A stretch of DNA of 64,000 nucleotides from JBNKEI01 sp050288705. Lineage in GTDB: Bacteria > Myxococcota > Myxococcia > Myxococcales > UBA5297. The stretch spans positions 1 to 64,000 of the forward strand of contig JBNKEI010000093.1 of the NCBI GenBank assembly GCA_050288705.1. The letters run 5' to 3'. A program made the translations under genes and the position numbers. The notes beneath the pieces were generated by a model. The model saw nothing but the letters and a program-made list of their open reading frames with translations. It made no database searches and was not told where the DNA came from. This document shows, piece by piece, positions 54,327 to 63,015 of this stretch (position 1 is its first letter; each line of letters starts with the position of its first letter).

Positions 54327-55187
54327 CTATTTTTTTGGCGCGTCAAGCAGATATTGTTCTGCTTGAGGCGCACTTTCTGGCTTCAAGTCCACAACCCAAT
54401 ACCCCCTGTCGCCACACATGGTCGCACTTCCGGCATTGAAAAGATGAGGCCGTTGGCTATTAGCCTGATGCCAATATCGGTGATGAATGTGCCCATGGTG
54501 GATACTGCAACTACGCTTGTTTAAGAGCTGCAGTAGGTCTTTTCCGTCTAACAGTCCATGAGAAATGCGATCCGGCTTGCCGCTCCTATGCAATGGCGCA
54601 TGATGAACCACTACGCACAGATGGCGATGGCGTAAAACTGGCTCGTGCACAAGCATGGCAAGAGATTGCAATTGCTCTTTTCCTAACCTTCCGAAAGAGA
54701 TTCCCGGCACGGGAGCAAGGCGAGTACTATCCAATCCTATTACCGCCAACTCATCTTTTAGAAGTCGAACTAATGGAAAGGTCTTACCGTCTAAGCCATT
54801 ATCAAGATCGCTATGCAATAGATGGCCAAAATGGTTCTCAAAACGACGTGTGCGCACCGCCCGTGCGGTATAACGATCGTGGTTTCCAGGAACCACGGTA
54901 AGCAGATTGGGATTATCCAAAGGAGCCAAAGCATTGCGCGCTAACACAAATTCTTCTTCCACCGCCAGTGCAGTAAGATCTCCCGATATCACTACATGAT
55001 CCGGCTGCAAGCTCTGGATTTGCACTACTACTTGGCGAAGAGTTTCCAATCCTCCTGCAAACTTTTTTGCCCGTCCTAGCCCCATCCATTCTATTTGCGC
55101 TATTGCGCGCCGCCATCCCCAGCGACGCAGGGGAAGCTTCCAATGGTCTACTTGTATATGCACATCACTTAAATGAACTATTCGCAC
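54327..55187 (-). CDS. Calcineurin-like metallophosphoesterase
   Basis: All metal-binding motifs of the family are present: VHLSDVHI at the N-terminus, VISGDLTAL, VPGNHDRY, VVHHAPLH and HGHIHHRYW. The fold uses two metal ions to hydrolyse phosphoesters. Substrates in the wider family include cyclic nucleotides, UDP-diacylglucosamine and nucleic acids; none can be assigned here. The GTG start at 55187 has GGAG six bases upstream. 286 residues. It is divergent from galU, with about 120 nt between. Confidence 0.9.
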   Translation of the reverse strand: MRIVHLSDVHIQVDHWKLPLRRWGWRRAIAQIEWMGLGRAKKFAGGLETLRQVVVQIQSLQPDHVVISGDLTALAVEEEFVLARNALAPLDNPNLLTVVPGNHDRYTARAVRTRRFENHFGHLLHSDLDNGLDGKTFPLVRLLKDELAVIGLDSTRLAPVPGISFGRLGKEQLQSLAMLVHEPVLRHRHLCVVVHHAPLHRSGKPDRISHGLLDGKDLLQLLNKRSCSIHHGHIHHRYWHQANSQRPHLFNAGSATMCGDRGYWVVDLKPESAPQAEQYLLDAPKK

Positions 55188-55307
55188 CTGATTCTCCAGC
55201 TAGAGTCCACGATTTTTCTAAAAATGCCACTAATTATTAACGAGTCCATACAAACTTTTCTCTTGAGCAGATAAAGTGTGATGCTCGCTTTACTGAAAGG
55301 GGTAGTA

Positions 55308-56186
55308 ATGAGTTCTGTAAAAAAATGCATTGTTCCGGCAGCGGGCCTGGGTACCCGCTTTTTACCCGCCACCAAGGCGGTTCCTAAAGAAATGCTCCCC
55401 ATCGTAGACACTCCGACTATTCAGTACATTGTAGAGGAAGCGGTCTCGGCGGGGGTGGAAAACGTCATTTTAATTCAAGGACGTTATAAATACGCCATCG
55501 AAGATCATTTCGATATTTCGTATGAGCTTGAGCAAACCCTATGTGAACGAGGTAAAACCAAGGAAAGGGACGAGCTACGTGGAATCGCCAACATGGTTTC
55601 GCTTACTACGATTCGCCAGAAGGAACCATTAGGGCTTGGCCACGCGGTCCTGTGTGCAGAATCAGCAATTGGAAACGAACCTTTTGCGGTGGCACTTGGC
55701 GACGACCTTATTGATGGCAAAGTGCCCGGCATTAAGCAATTGGTCGATTGTTATGAAAGACACCGGAAAGGCGTAGTAGCGCTAATGAAGGTTCCCGACA
55801 ATCAGACTCACCTTTATGGAATTGCCTCCGGTCCGCGAATGGGAGAAAGAGAAATTCGCATTGATCGCATTGTAGAAAAGCCTAAAAACGAGGCTCCCTC
55901 TAACTTAGCAGTGATTGGCCGGTACGTGCTTCCTTCTAAAATATTTTTGATGTTGCGCAACACCAAACCTGGTGTAGGCGGAGAAATCCAGCTTACCGAT
56001 GCCTTGGCAGAGTTAGCCAGAACCGACGGACTCGTAGGGTTTGAATTCGAGGGCGAACGTCATGATGCCGGCGAGCGTTTAGGTTATCTCAAAGCCAATA
56101 TCGCATATGCACTCAAGCGCCCAGAACTACACAGTGGTCTGATTGACTATTTTCGGCAAGTGCTGGCGCAAGAAGAAAAGCGCTAA
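55308..56186 (+). CDS. galU: UTP-glucose-1-phosphate uridylyltransferase
   Basis: GalU makes UDP-glucose for lipopolysaccharide, capsule and trehalose/glycogen metabolism. The diagnostic start VPAAGLGTRFLPATKAVPKE is followed by EAVSAGVENVILIQGR, GLGHAVLCAESAIG, VALGDDLIDG, RIVEKPKNEAPSNLAVIGRY and GEIQLTDAL. ATG 55308 has AAAGGGG upstream and gives 292 residues; an in-frame ATG at 55278 would add 10. It stands alone on the plus strand, divergent from the phosphoesterase. Confidence 0.95.
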   Translation: MSSVKKCIVPAAGLGTRFLPATKAVPKEMLPIVDTPTIQYIVEEAVSAGVENVILIQGRYKYAIEDHFDISYELEQTLCERGKTKERDELRGIANMVSLTTIRQKEPLGLGHAVLCAESAIGNEPFAVALGDDLIDGKVPGIKQLVDCYERHRKGVVALMKVPDNQTHLYGIASGPRMGEREIRIDRIVEKPKNEAPSNLAVIGRYVLPSKIFLMLRNTKPGVGGEIQLTDALAELARTDGLVGFEFEGERHDAGERLGYLKANIAYALKRPELHSGLIDYFRQVLAQEEKR

Positions 56187-56243
56187 ATTCCAACAGTCCT
56201 GGGTTTCATGCTATTTACTTATTTAGATGAAGCCCATTACTTA

Positions 56244-56531
56244 CTATCTAATTTTATAACAATCTTGCTCGCTTTGGGCATCGGAGGGACAAAAACGCCC
56301 TTTGCAACTAAGTTCCTCTGCTTTTGCACGACATTCTTCCTCGGAAATCGATCTATAAGTGCGAATATCGATCTTGGTCATGTGATGGGGGTGCAAGTCG
56401 GAACAGTCGACAGTGCAAGAAGACGGACTTTGTGGACTACCGCACGATATTCCTAAAATAGCAATTCCTACAGTAATTACATTTATAAAAATAGCTAACA
56501 ATTGCCATAAATTACTATTATTCTTTATCAT
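56244..56531 (-). CDS. Small Cys-rich putative lipoprotein
   Basis: A 95-residue protein from ATG 56531, which has GGAAAG five bases upstream. Residues 8-30 are hydrophobic and end in ILGISCGS, a plausible lipobox. The mature part is polar and contains six further Cys (SCTVDCSD, EEECRAKAEELSCKGRFC, QDCYK), enough for three disulfides. There is no recognised family; the EEEC..ELSCKGRFC spacing resembles small disulfide-knit domains. An upstream ATG at 56594 would add 21 residues. It lies between galU (convergent) and nadD. If real, it is exported and may act at the surface. Confidence 0.5.
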   Translation of the reverse strand: MIKNNSNLWQLLAIFINVITVGIAILGISCGSPQSPSSCTVDCSDLHPHHMTKIDIRTYRSISEEECRAKAEELSCKGRFCPSDAQSEQDCYKIR

Positions 56532-56661
56532 AAAGCTTTCCAATGAAACCAGATAATATTTTACACCATCTTTAATTGTATTAAAGTAAACCATGGCGGC
56601 AAATCAGTCAAGAAAAAAGATTGGCAGAAAGCCGAGCAATCAAACTTGGTGGACTACTCAT

Positions 56662-57237
56662 TTACGCTTGCACATACCCATATAATTGTTTTTCCTTAAT
56701 ATAATTACAAACCTCAATCGGGACCAAAGACTGGATCTCTTTTCCTTGCTCTAACAACTCTCGAATCTGAGAAGAACATACTTGCGGCAACACTGGCCCA
56801 TGCTCTGCTCGATACGGGTATCCAGCGCGATTAATAACAATAACTCTTACTAGGCGCTCAATAACATCAAAGCTTTTCCACCGCGCCCTTTCCAAAAGAA
56901 TATCTGAGCCCACTATTAAACTGAATTCGTGCTCCGGAAATTTTTTTATCAGGTATTTCAAAGTATCAATAGTTCGACCTTCCCCTCCTACTTCTTCTTC
57001 CACCCTGGTAACTTCAATTCCCCCAGAAAAACGCTCTACTGCCCGTTTACACATTTCCACCCGATCGTTAAAAGAAACGAGTAGTTTTTTTGCAAACGGG
57101 TGCTGATATACTGGCATAAGCCAAACCGCATCCACTCCATAGGTCACCAGAACATAGCAAGCATTCATTAGATGGCCCACATGAGGTGGATTAAATGATC
57201 CTCCGAGTAATGCAATTTTCGCCACTTTGATCTCCAC
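56662..57237 (-). CDS. nadD: Nicotinate-nucleotide adenylyltransferase
   Basis: NadD adenylates nicotinate mononucleotide in NAD synthesis. The nucleotidyltransferase motif LLGGSFNPPHVGHLMN at the N-terminus, MPVYQHPFAK, and the second motif IRELLEQGKEIQSLVPIEV near the C-terminus (an ISSTxIR-like place, here CSSQIREL) are all visible. 191 residues from a GTG at 57237. It lies 18 nt after the NamZ-like gene on the same strand and is probably cotranscribed with it. Confidence 0.92.
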   Translation of the reverse strand: MEIKVAKIALLGGSFNPPHVGHLMNACYVLVTYGVDAVWLMPVYQHPFAKKLLVSFNDRVEMCKRAVERFSGGIEVTRVEEEVGGEGRTIDTLKYLIKKFPEHEFSLIVGSDILLERARWKSFDVIERLVRVIVINRAGYPYRAEHGPVLPQVCSSQIRELLEQGKEIQSLVPIEVCNYIKEKQLYGYVQA

Positions 57238-57255
57238 TGCTCAATAATAATGCAA

Positions 57256-58431
57256 TTAGTATAATAGATATTTTTCTCTATACGAAAAGAAACTACTCAG
57301 ATCGCTATTAAAACTAGACAAACATTCGTCTAAGCTCTTTCCTTCATCAATCGCTTTACGCACCGCATTGGTGCCACACAGTAAATCAATAGCGGGAATA
57401 TTATCGACAAATTCATAAGGCTCGGTGCGCCAGCCAAACGCCTGTCCTCCTATGCGCCGGGCAACCAGCAATACTGCAATCCCTGTACGCAAAGGAAGAA
57501 ATTCCTTACGATCCCTAACGTGCAACATTATTCCCTCGCATGACTGCTGGGCATACTTATGAAAAGTCGGGCGAAAAACAAGGGGACGAAAATCAACCCC
57601 TGGTAAATTTTCTTTTCGTAACTCCTCACCAAAAGAATAGGCATCTAAGTAAGGAGCACCCACAGTTTCAAACGGTCTGGTGGTTCCCCTTCCCTCGGAA
57701 AGGTTGGTTCCTTCCACTAGACACATTCCCGGGTAAACCATGGCTGTATCGAGAGTAGGCATATTGGGAGAAGGGGGGATAAACGGCATTCCTGTTTGGT
57801 CCATCCAATTGCTACGATGCCACCCTTCTATAGGCACTACCGTAAGCTCAGCTTTCCATGCATATTGTTCATTCCACATGCGAGCAATTTCTCCGACCGT
57901 CATACCGTGACGGTTTGGGAGCGAATACATTCCCACAAAACTTTCGTATCCTTTTTCAATCAAATTTCCTTCCATTTGAATTCCATTAATTGGATTTGGT
58001 CGGTCCAGGACAAAAAACTTAATATTTGCTCTTGCAGCAGCCTGCATGCACAATGCCATGGTGTATATATAAGTATAATAACGGCTGCCCACATCTTGAA
58101 TATCAAAAATGAGTGCATCTAATTCTTGGAGTGCTTCTTCCGGAGGGGCAAGTGAGTCAAAGGTTTTTCCATAAAGCGACCATATTTTTACTCCGGTACG
58201 TTTGTCTAACCCCCCTTCCACTCCCATCATGTCTTGAGCATCGCCTCGTATGCCATGCTCTGGACCAAGAAGTACTTCCAACTTTACCCCTGGTTGGTGA
58301 TGAAGGCGGTCTGCCAAGTGCACCAATTGGGAGTCCAGACTAGTGGGATTGCAGATGGCTCCTACCCGCAATCCTTTGAGAGGAGCAAATTGGCTTCTCG
58401 CCAAACAATCAAATCCGGTCTTGAGCCTCAT
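57256..58431 (-). CDS. DUF1343 (NamZ-like) exo-beta-N-acetylmuramidase
   Basis: The DUF1343 family includes NamZ, which releases N-acetylmuramic acid from the non-reducing end of peptidoglycan fragments. Typical parts are LLGPEHGIRGDAQDM near residue 56, FDIQDVGSRYYTYIYTM, FVLDRPNPING, LPNRHGMTVGEIARM, FIPPSPNMPTLDTAMVYPGM and the NLSEGRGTTRPFE signature. 391 residues is normal. There is no signal peptide, so it would act on imported muropeptides in the cytoplasm rather than in the periplasm. It precedes nadD by 18 nt and follows the TPR lipoprotein gene by 32 nt, likely one operon. Confidence 0.88.
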   Translation of the reverse strand: MRLKTGFDCLARSQFAPLKGLRVGAICNPTSLDSQLVHLADRLHHQPGVKLEVLLGPEHGIRGDAQDMMGVEGGLDKRTGVKIWSLYGKTFDSLAPPEEALQELDALIFDIQDVGSRYYTYIYTMALCMQAAARANIKFFVLDRPNPINGIQMEGNLIEKGYESFVGMYSLPNRHGMTVGEIARMWNEQYAWKAELTVVPIEGWHRSNWMDQTGMPFIPPSPNMPTLDTAMVYPGMCLVEGTNLSEGRGTTRPFETVGAPYLDAYSFGEELRKENLPGVDFRPLVFRPTFHKYAQQSCEGIMLHVRDRKEFLPLRTGIAVLLVARRIGGQAFGWRTEPYEFVDNIPAIDLLCGTNAVRKAIDEGKSLDECLSSFNSDLSSFFSYREKYLLY

Positions 58432-58463
58432 TTTTAGCCTTTACATGACTTACATTTGTTTTC

Positions 58464-59915
58464 TTATGGCTGAAGAACAAATTCAAAAGAAGGTGTACGT
58501 TTTTGTTGAGGATACAATGCATCCTTCAAGGAAAAATAAACTAATGCTCTTAAAGAAGGAACCTGCAAAGTATCCTGCACCAGCTCCACGTTCGACGCTA
58601 AGCCGTCGTCTTCAATGGTTACTCGCGCACGTAATCGCCCCGCCAAATCAGGCTGGGTATGTAACCACCGTTTATACCTTCTGCTTAGACTTTGAGAGAC
58701 ACGCAAATAGATATCTTCTAGATTTCCCTTTATCGAGCTATGCGGCAAACCGATTTTGGATTGCAATGAATCAATATGCGATTGGGCCAGTGCAGAACCA
58801 TATTGTTTTGCCTGTCGTAATACATTCATAGCTTCAATCCAATTTTGGTCATTTTCTTCTAACAAACAGGCAAACTCGAAAAGAATCTCGGGATTTTCGG
58901 GATTATACTTAACTGCCTGCCTAAATGCTTCTTCTGCCGCAGAATTGTCTTTTTGCGCCCTATATAATCGTCCGAGCTCTATCCATGGTTGAGGATCAGT
59001 TTTATATAGCTGGGCAACCCGCTCCAAAGCTTTAATTTGAGCATCGCTTCTATTCTGTGCCCCGTAAATACGAACCAATGCCCGAGCTATTTCCGGATCA
59101 GGAGAAAAGTCCATAGTTAATTCGTATTCTTTGCTGGCAGCTTCCAAATCGCCACTCTCTTCTAATAATTTACCCAGAGCCACCCTAGCGTTTTTATCTT
59201 GGGGATTTGACTGCAATATCGCTCGGTACATCCTGATGGCACCAGGAATGTTTTTCGATTCCATAAACACTTTTGACAAAGCTTGCAAGGCTTCTTGGTT
59301 ACTGGCGTCGAAGGCTAGCGCCTTTTCCAGCCACTTTTCTGCTTGAGGATCACCTAGCTTGGCAAGAACCAAGCCCAAGCCCAGCACTGCTTCTGGCCAT
59401 TGCGGATTGGTATTCAGAATAGCCTGGTAGGCTCCTTTTGCTTGTTCGGTTTTTCCCAGTAGCCGCAAGGAATCGGCTTTACCCACCAGCGCAGGAACAA
59501 AGCCTGGATGCACCTTCAAAGCTTTGTCAAAGGCTTGTTCAGCATATTCTTGAAAACCTTCCCATTCTAAATACAGCTTTCCCGAAGCCGTCCATAGCCA
59601 GGGATCGTCAGGACCAAGCTTGCATAGAGCATTTACCTTCTGCCAAGCGTCCTCTACAGAGGTATCGGCCCAGGCTAAAAGCATTTGCACGCGTAGATTA
59701 TTAGGGGACTGCTTAGCTTGCTCGGCAAGCTCTTTGCGCACAAAAGCCCCCTCACCTTTATGCATTCTCGACCGAATAGTGCGCATCTGCGCTGATAAGA
59801 TCTTGTCTTCATTAGCATTAGCAGACACTGATTCATTTACAACTGCTTTTGACGCCGGGGTCGACACGCAGGCGACTCCCGTTAAAAGAGCAATCGCAAT
59901 TAATGGCGTTCGCAT
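58464..59915 (-). CDS. TPR lipoprotein with C-terminal AgmX/TonB-like domain
   Basis: A 483-residue lipoprotein. From ATG 59915 (AAAGGG five bases upstream) the signal is RTPLIAIALLTGVACVSTPA with the lipobox Cys at residue 16. A longer in-frame extension up to 60128 has no support and overlaps korD. Residues 60-380 contain about nine TPR repeats (for example ALKVHPGFVPALVGKADSL, AYQAILNTNPQWPEAVLGLG). The last 90 residues resemble the TonB-like C-terminal domain of AgmX/PglI gliding-related proteins (RARVTIEDDGLASNVELV..PSLRALVYFSL). It could bind peptidoglycan or partner proteins in the periplasm. It is the first gene of the likely operon with the NamZ-like gene and nadD. Confidence 0.82.
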   Translation of the reverse strand: MRTPLIAIALLTGVACVSTPASKAVVNESVSANANEDKILSAQMRTIRSRMHKGEGAFVRKELAEQAKQSPNNLRVQMLLAWADTSVEDAWQKVNALCKLGPDDPWLWTASGKLYLEWEGFQEYAEQAFDKALKVHPGFVPALVGKADSLRLLGKTEQAKGAYQAILNTNPQWPEAVLGLGLVLAKLGDPQAEKWLEKALAFDASNQEALQALSKVFMESKNIPGAIRMYRAILQSNPQDKNARVALGKLLEESGDLEAASKEYELTMDFSPDPEIARALVRIYGAQNRSDAQIKALERVAQLYKTDPQPWIELGRLYRAQKDNSAAEEAFRQAVKYNPENPEILFEFACLLEENDQNWIEAMNVLRQAKQYGSALAQSHIDSLQSKIGLPHSSIKGNLEDIYLRVSQSLSRRYKRWLHTQPDLAGRLRARVTIEDDGLASNVELVQDTLQVPSLRALVYFSLKDALYPQQKRTPSFEFVLQP

Positions 59916-60003
59916 AAGGACCCTTTCGCTTGTTCTGGAATCATTGACCACTCCGTGATAGCACACATACGACAAAAATTTCTTCACCAAGGAAGGTGTT
60001 TCT

Positions 60004-60282
60004 ATGGCCAACCAGATGCCTGGCTCGCCATCATCTAGCAAAATGGACCAAAAAACATTTCGATGCATGGTAGTAGTCGACCGAGAACGATGCAAAGGTT
60101 GCGGATTTTGCATTGAGTTTTGTCCCACTCATTCGCTGGAACAAGAGAAGGAATATAACGCTAAGGGTTACCATCCACCGGTCCTTGCCCAGCCGGACAA
60201 GTGCACTGGCTGCAATATGTGCGGGCTCTATTGCCCCGATTTTGCCATTTTTGGACGCCGAGTAACCCAGGAGGAAAAGTGA
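60004..60282 (+). CDS. korD: 2-oxoacid:ferredoxin oxidoreductase, ferredoxin-like delta subunit
   Basis: A 92-residue protein with two [4Fe-4S] sites, CKGCGFCIEFCP at about 31-42 and CTGCNMCGLYCP at about 68-79. It transfers electrons in the KorDABC complex. An N-terminal tail of about 25 residues precedes the first cluster. ATG 60004 has AAGGAAGG upstream. The korA start overlaps its stop (GTG 60279, TGA 60280-60282). It is divergent from the TPR lipoprotein gene, with an 88-nt region between. Confidence 0.92.
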   Translation: MANQMPGSPSSSKMDQKTFRCMVVVDRERCKGCGFCIEFCPTHSLEQEKEYNAKGYHPPVLAQPDKCTGCNMCGLYCPDFAIFGRRVTQEEK

Positions 60283-61433
60283 ACGCAGATCCTAGAGGAG
60301 TTCTTTCTGGAAACCATTACCTGGACGGCGATCATGCGTGCAGCGAGGGGGCAATTGCCGCCGGCTGCCGATTCTCAGCTGGATACCCGATTACTCCTTC
60401 CACCGAAGTAGTTGAGCGGCTAGCTGCTCGCTTTCCGTTGGTAGGGGGAACTTTCATTCAAATGGAAGACGAGTTGGCTGCTTCTATTGCTGTTTTGGGA
60501 GCTTCTTGGGGAGGAGCCAAGGCCATTACTGTAACCTCGGGACCCGGTTTTTCTCTAATGATGGAGCACATTGGTTTTGCGGCAATGACCGAAACCCCGG
60601 TGGTCTATGTAAATGTGCAACGAACCGGTCCCTCCACTGGGCTTCCTACTCAGCCTGGCCAGGCAGATATGATGCAGGCGCGATTTGGAAGCCATGGCGA
60701 TTATCAAATCGTGGCTCTATGCCCGAATTCTCCCCAAGAATGTTTCGACCTTACCATTGAAGCATTTAACATTTCCGAGAAATTTCGCGTGCCCGTGTTG
60801 TTGATGCTTGATGAATGCGTTGGGCACATGACTGAAAAGGTGGTCATTCCCCCGGCAGAAAAAATTGAAATCGTCCCTCGCCGGCTTCCTCAGGAAAAAA
60901 CTTCCGAAGCTCTTCCTTTTCGTCCAGTGGGCGGTTTAGTTCCCGAAATGTACCGGGCAGGAGATGGTCATCGCATTCATGTTACTGGCTTGACGCATGA
61001 TGAGCGCGGTTATCCCGCTATGAATGCGCAAACTCACGACAAGCTTTTGAAACGCCTATTCGCCAAAATCAACGAAAACGCCGACCAGATTATTCGGTTA
61101 GAAGAAAAAGAAATCGAGAAAGCAGAAGTTGTTCTGGTTTCTTACGGAATTACCTCTCGTATTGCCGAGCGTTCAGCAGAAATGGCGCGTGCCAAAGGCA
61201 TAAAAGTGGGTACTCTTCGTTTGATCACTGCTTGGCCTTTTCCAGAAAAAAGAATTAGCGAATTGGCTAGCAAAGTGAAGGGATTAGTAGTCCCCGAACT
61301 TAACCTCGGCCAAATGGTTTTGGAAGTGGAACGAGCAGTAGCTGGCAAATGCAAAACCATTCGCGTTCCCCATGCAGGAGGAACGGTGCACGACCCGCAA
61401 ACTATTTACAATGCTATTTTGGAGGTAGCCTAA
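60279..61433 (+). CDS. korA: 2-oxoglutarate:ferredoxin oxidoreductase, alpha subunit
   Basis: The alpha subunit carries the pyrimidine-binding domain for thiamine diphosphate and the transketolase C-terminal domain. Family segments: GDHACSEGAIAAGCRFSAGYPITPSTEVVE, FIQMEDELAASIAVLGASWGG in part, TVTSGPGFSLMMEHIGFA, and VQRTGPSTGLPTQPGQADMM in family order. The TGLPTQ..QAD and HGD segments point to a 2-oxoacid enzyme of the KGOR/OGOR class; 2-oxoglutarate is probable from the korDABC gene order rather than from proven specificity residues. GTG 60279 overlaps the korD stop and has AGGAGG five bases upstream; it gives 384 residues. A frame opening further upstream is not the start. Confidence 0.92.
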   Translation: MNADPRGVLSGNHYLDGDHACSEGAIAAGCRFSAGYPITPSTEVVERLAARFPLVGGTFIQMEDELAASIAVLGASWGGAKAITVTSGPGFSLMMEHIGFAAMTETPVVYVNVQRTGPSTGLPTQPGQADMMQARFGSHGDYQIVALCPNSPQECFDLTIEAFNISEKFRVPVLLMLDECVGHMTEKVVIPPAEKIEIVPRRLPQEKTSEALPFRPVGGLVPEMYRAGDGHRIHVTGLTHDERGYPAMNAQTHDKLLKRLFAKINENADQIIRLEEKEIEKAEVVLVSYGITSRIAERSAEMARAKGIKVGTLRLITAWPFPEKRISELASKVKGLVVPELNLGQMVLEVERAVAGKCKTIRVPHAGGTVHDPQTIYNAILEVA

Positions 61434-62374
61434 TGGTTGCTATCACCCAGGAACTTTCCGCCACCCCTCAACCTGAACACCCAGCACACCGCTTTTTGCG
61501 CATGGAACGCATGCCTAGTATCTGGTGTCCAGGATGTGGAATCGGCACTACCGTGAATTGCTTTACCCGGGCGCTAACCTCTTGCGACCAAAATTTGGAT
61601 AAAGTGGCTATTGTTTCCGGAATTGGCTGCACCGGACGAGTTGCTGGCTACCTGCGTCTTGATTCATTTCACACCACTCACGGCCGTGCTATTCCTTTTG
61701 CTACCGGTCTAAAACTAGCTAACCCTGAACTTTCGGTAGTAGTTTATTCGGGAGATGGAGATTTAACTGCTATTGGCGGCAACCATTTTATCCATGCTGC
61801 GCGTCGTAATATGGATATGCTGGTTATTTGCGTAAACAATTTCACCTACGGAATGACCGGAGGCCAAGTCACCCCCACAACCCCGGAATCAGCAATTGCC
61901 TCCACTACTCCTTACGGAGCATTTGAACCAACCTTTAACCTACCCTTCTTGGCTGATTCTTCCGGAGCAGTTTTTGTGGCGCGTTGGACTACTTTTCATG
62001 TTCAGCAGCTAGCCAAAACCATGCAAGAAGCCCTTTGCAAAAAAGGATTTCGTTTCATCGAAATTATTGCTCCTTGTCCAACCCTGTATCTAAGACGCAA
62101 TCGATTAGGCGACGGACTAGATGAAATGCGTCATTACAAAAAAAATAGCGTAATCAAAAATGGTTGCGATACGCGAGAAGTAGCCCTCAACTATCGTGGT
62201 CCGATTACCGTAGGAAAAATGGTAGATCGCGAACGTCCAACGTTTCAGGAATCTATGGATAACCGCATGCGAAGTGTTTTGGGCGGAGAATATATTCCTT
62301 ACTTTTCAAAAAAAACCTGCGTTGATCCTATTCTCGAAAACGAAGAACGAATGGATTTAGAAGGTATTGGTTAG
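61433..62374 (+). CDS. korB: 2-oxoglutarate:ferredoxin oxidoreductase, beta subunit
   Basis: The beta subunit binds thiamine diphosphate and a [4Fe-4S] cluster. The cluster and cofactor residues are visible: IWCPGCGIGTT near residue 25, VSGIGCTGR, TTHGRAIPFATGLKLA, VVVYSGDGDLTAIGGNHF (the GDG-N diphosphate motif), and NNFTYGMTGGQVTPTTP. The ATG at 61433 shares its A with the korA stop TAA, with GGAGG upstream. 313 residues. The tight overlaps along korD, korA and korB point to a single translation unit. Confidence 0.94.
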   Translation: MVAITQELSATPQPEHPAHRFLRMERMPSIWCPGCGIGTTVNCFTRALTSCDQNLDKVAIVSGIGCTGRVAGYLRLDSFHTTHGRAIPFATGLKLANPELSVVVYSGDGDLTAIGGNHFIHAARRNMDMLVICVNNFTYGMTGGQVTPTTPESAIASTTPYGAFEPTFNLPFLADSSGAVFVARWTTFHVQQLAKTMQEALCKKGFRFIEIIAPCPTLYLRRNRLGDGLDEMRHYKKNSVIKNGCDTREVALNYRGPITVGKMVDRERPTFQESMDNRMRSVLGGEYIPYFSKKTCVDPILENEERMDLEGIG

Positions 62375-62386
62375 GAGCAATAAATT

Positions 62387-62953
62387 ATGGCAGTTACAGA
62401 AATCAAGCTAGGTGGTCTTGGTGGGCAAGGAGTGATTCTTGGTGGAATGATCATAGGAAAGGCTGCCGCCCTTTATGACAATAAATATTCCACTCTGACT
62501 CAAGCATTTGGACCGGAAGCCCGCGGCTCAGCTTGCAGCGCGCAAGTAGTAATAGATGATTCGGTTATTCTATACCCTTATGTGCATCGGCCACATATCA
62601 TGGTAACTATGAGTCAGGATGCATTAACTAGATTTGGTCCTGAGCTTCGCGATGATGGAATTCTTTTATACGAAGAAGAATTAGTCCGCCCCAATGAATT
62701 GCCAAACGAGTTAGGAAAAAAAATCCATAGTTTTGGCGTTCCCGCCACCCGGCTGGCAGAAGAATTAGGACGAAAAATGGTGCTCAACATTGTAATGGTG
62801 GGTTTTTTCACTGCCATTGTTCGTCTAGTTGGCGAAGAAGCCATGCGCCTGGCGGTAGCCGATTCGGTACCAAAAAATACGGTGGAGCTAAATCTTCGGG
62901 CATTTGATCGCGGTTGGGAATACGGAAAGCAATTGCTTGCTAAAAAGCAGTAA
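62387..62953 (+). CDS. korC: 2-oxoglutarate:ferredoxin oxidoreductase, gamma subunit
   Basis: The 188-residue gamma subunit completes the complex. The N-terminus IKLGGLGGQGVILGGMIIGK is the family signature, followed by QAFGPEARGSACSAQVVI. AGGAG lies nine bases before ATG 62387. The four genes together would interconvert 2-oxoglutarate and succinyl-CoA with ferredoxin, in oxidative or reductive direction. No other TCA-cycle or hydrogenase genes are in the window. Confidence 0.93.
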   Translation: MAVTEIKLGGLGGQGVILGGMIIGKAAALYDNKYSTLTQAFGPEARGSACSAQVVIDDSVILYPYVHRPHIMVTMSQDALTRFGPELRDDGILLYEEELVRPNELPNELGKKIHSFGVPATRLAEELGRKMVLNIVMVGFFTAIVRLVGEEAMRLAVADSVPKNTVELNLRAFDRGWEYGKQLLAKKQ

Positions 62954-63015
62954 TTCTTGGTCCTTAACCATAGCAACCGCTTGCCGAAATCTATACCAAG
63001 CCAAAATTGCCACTC

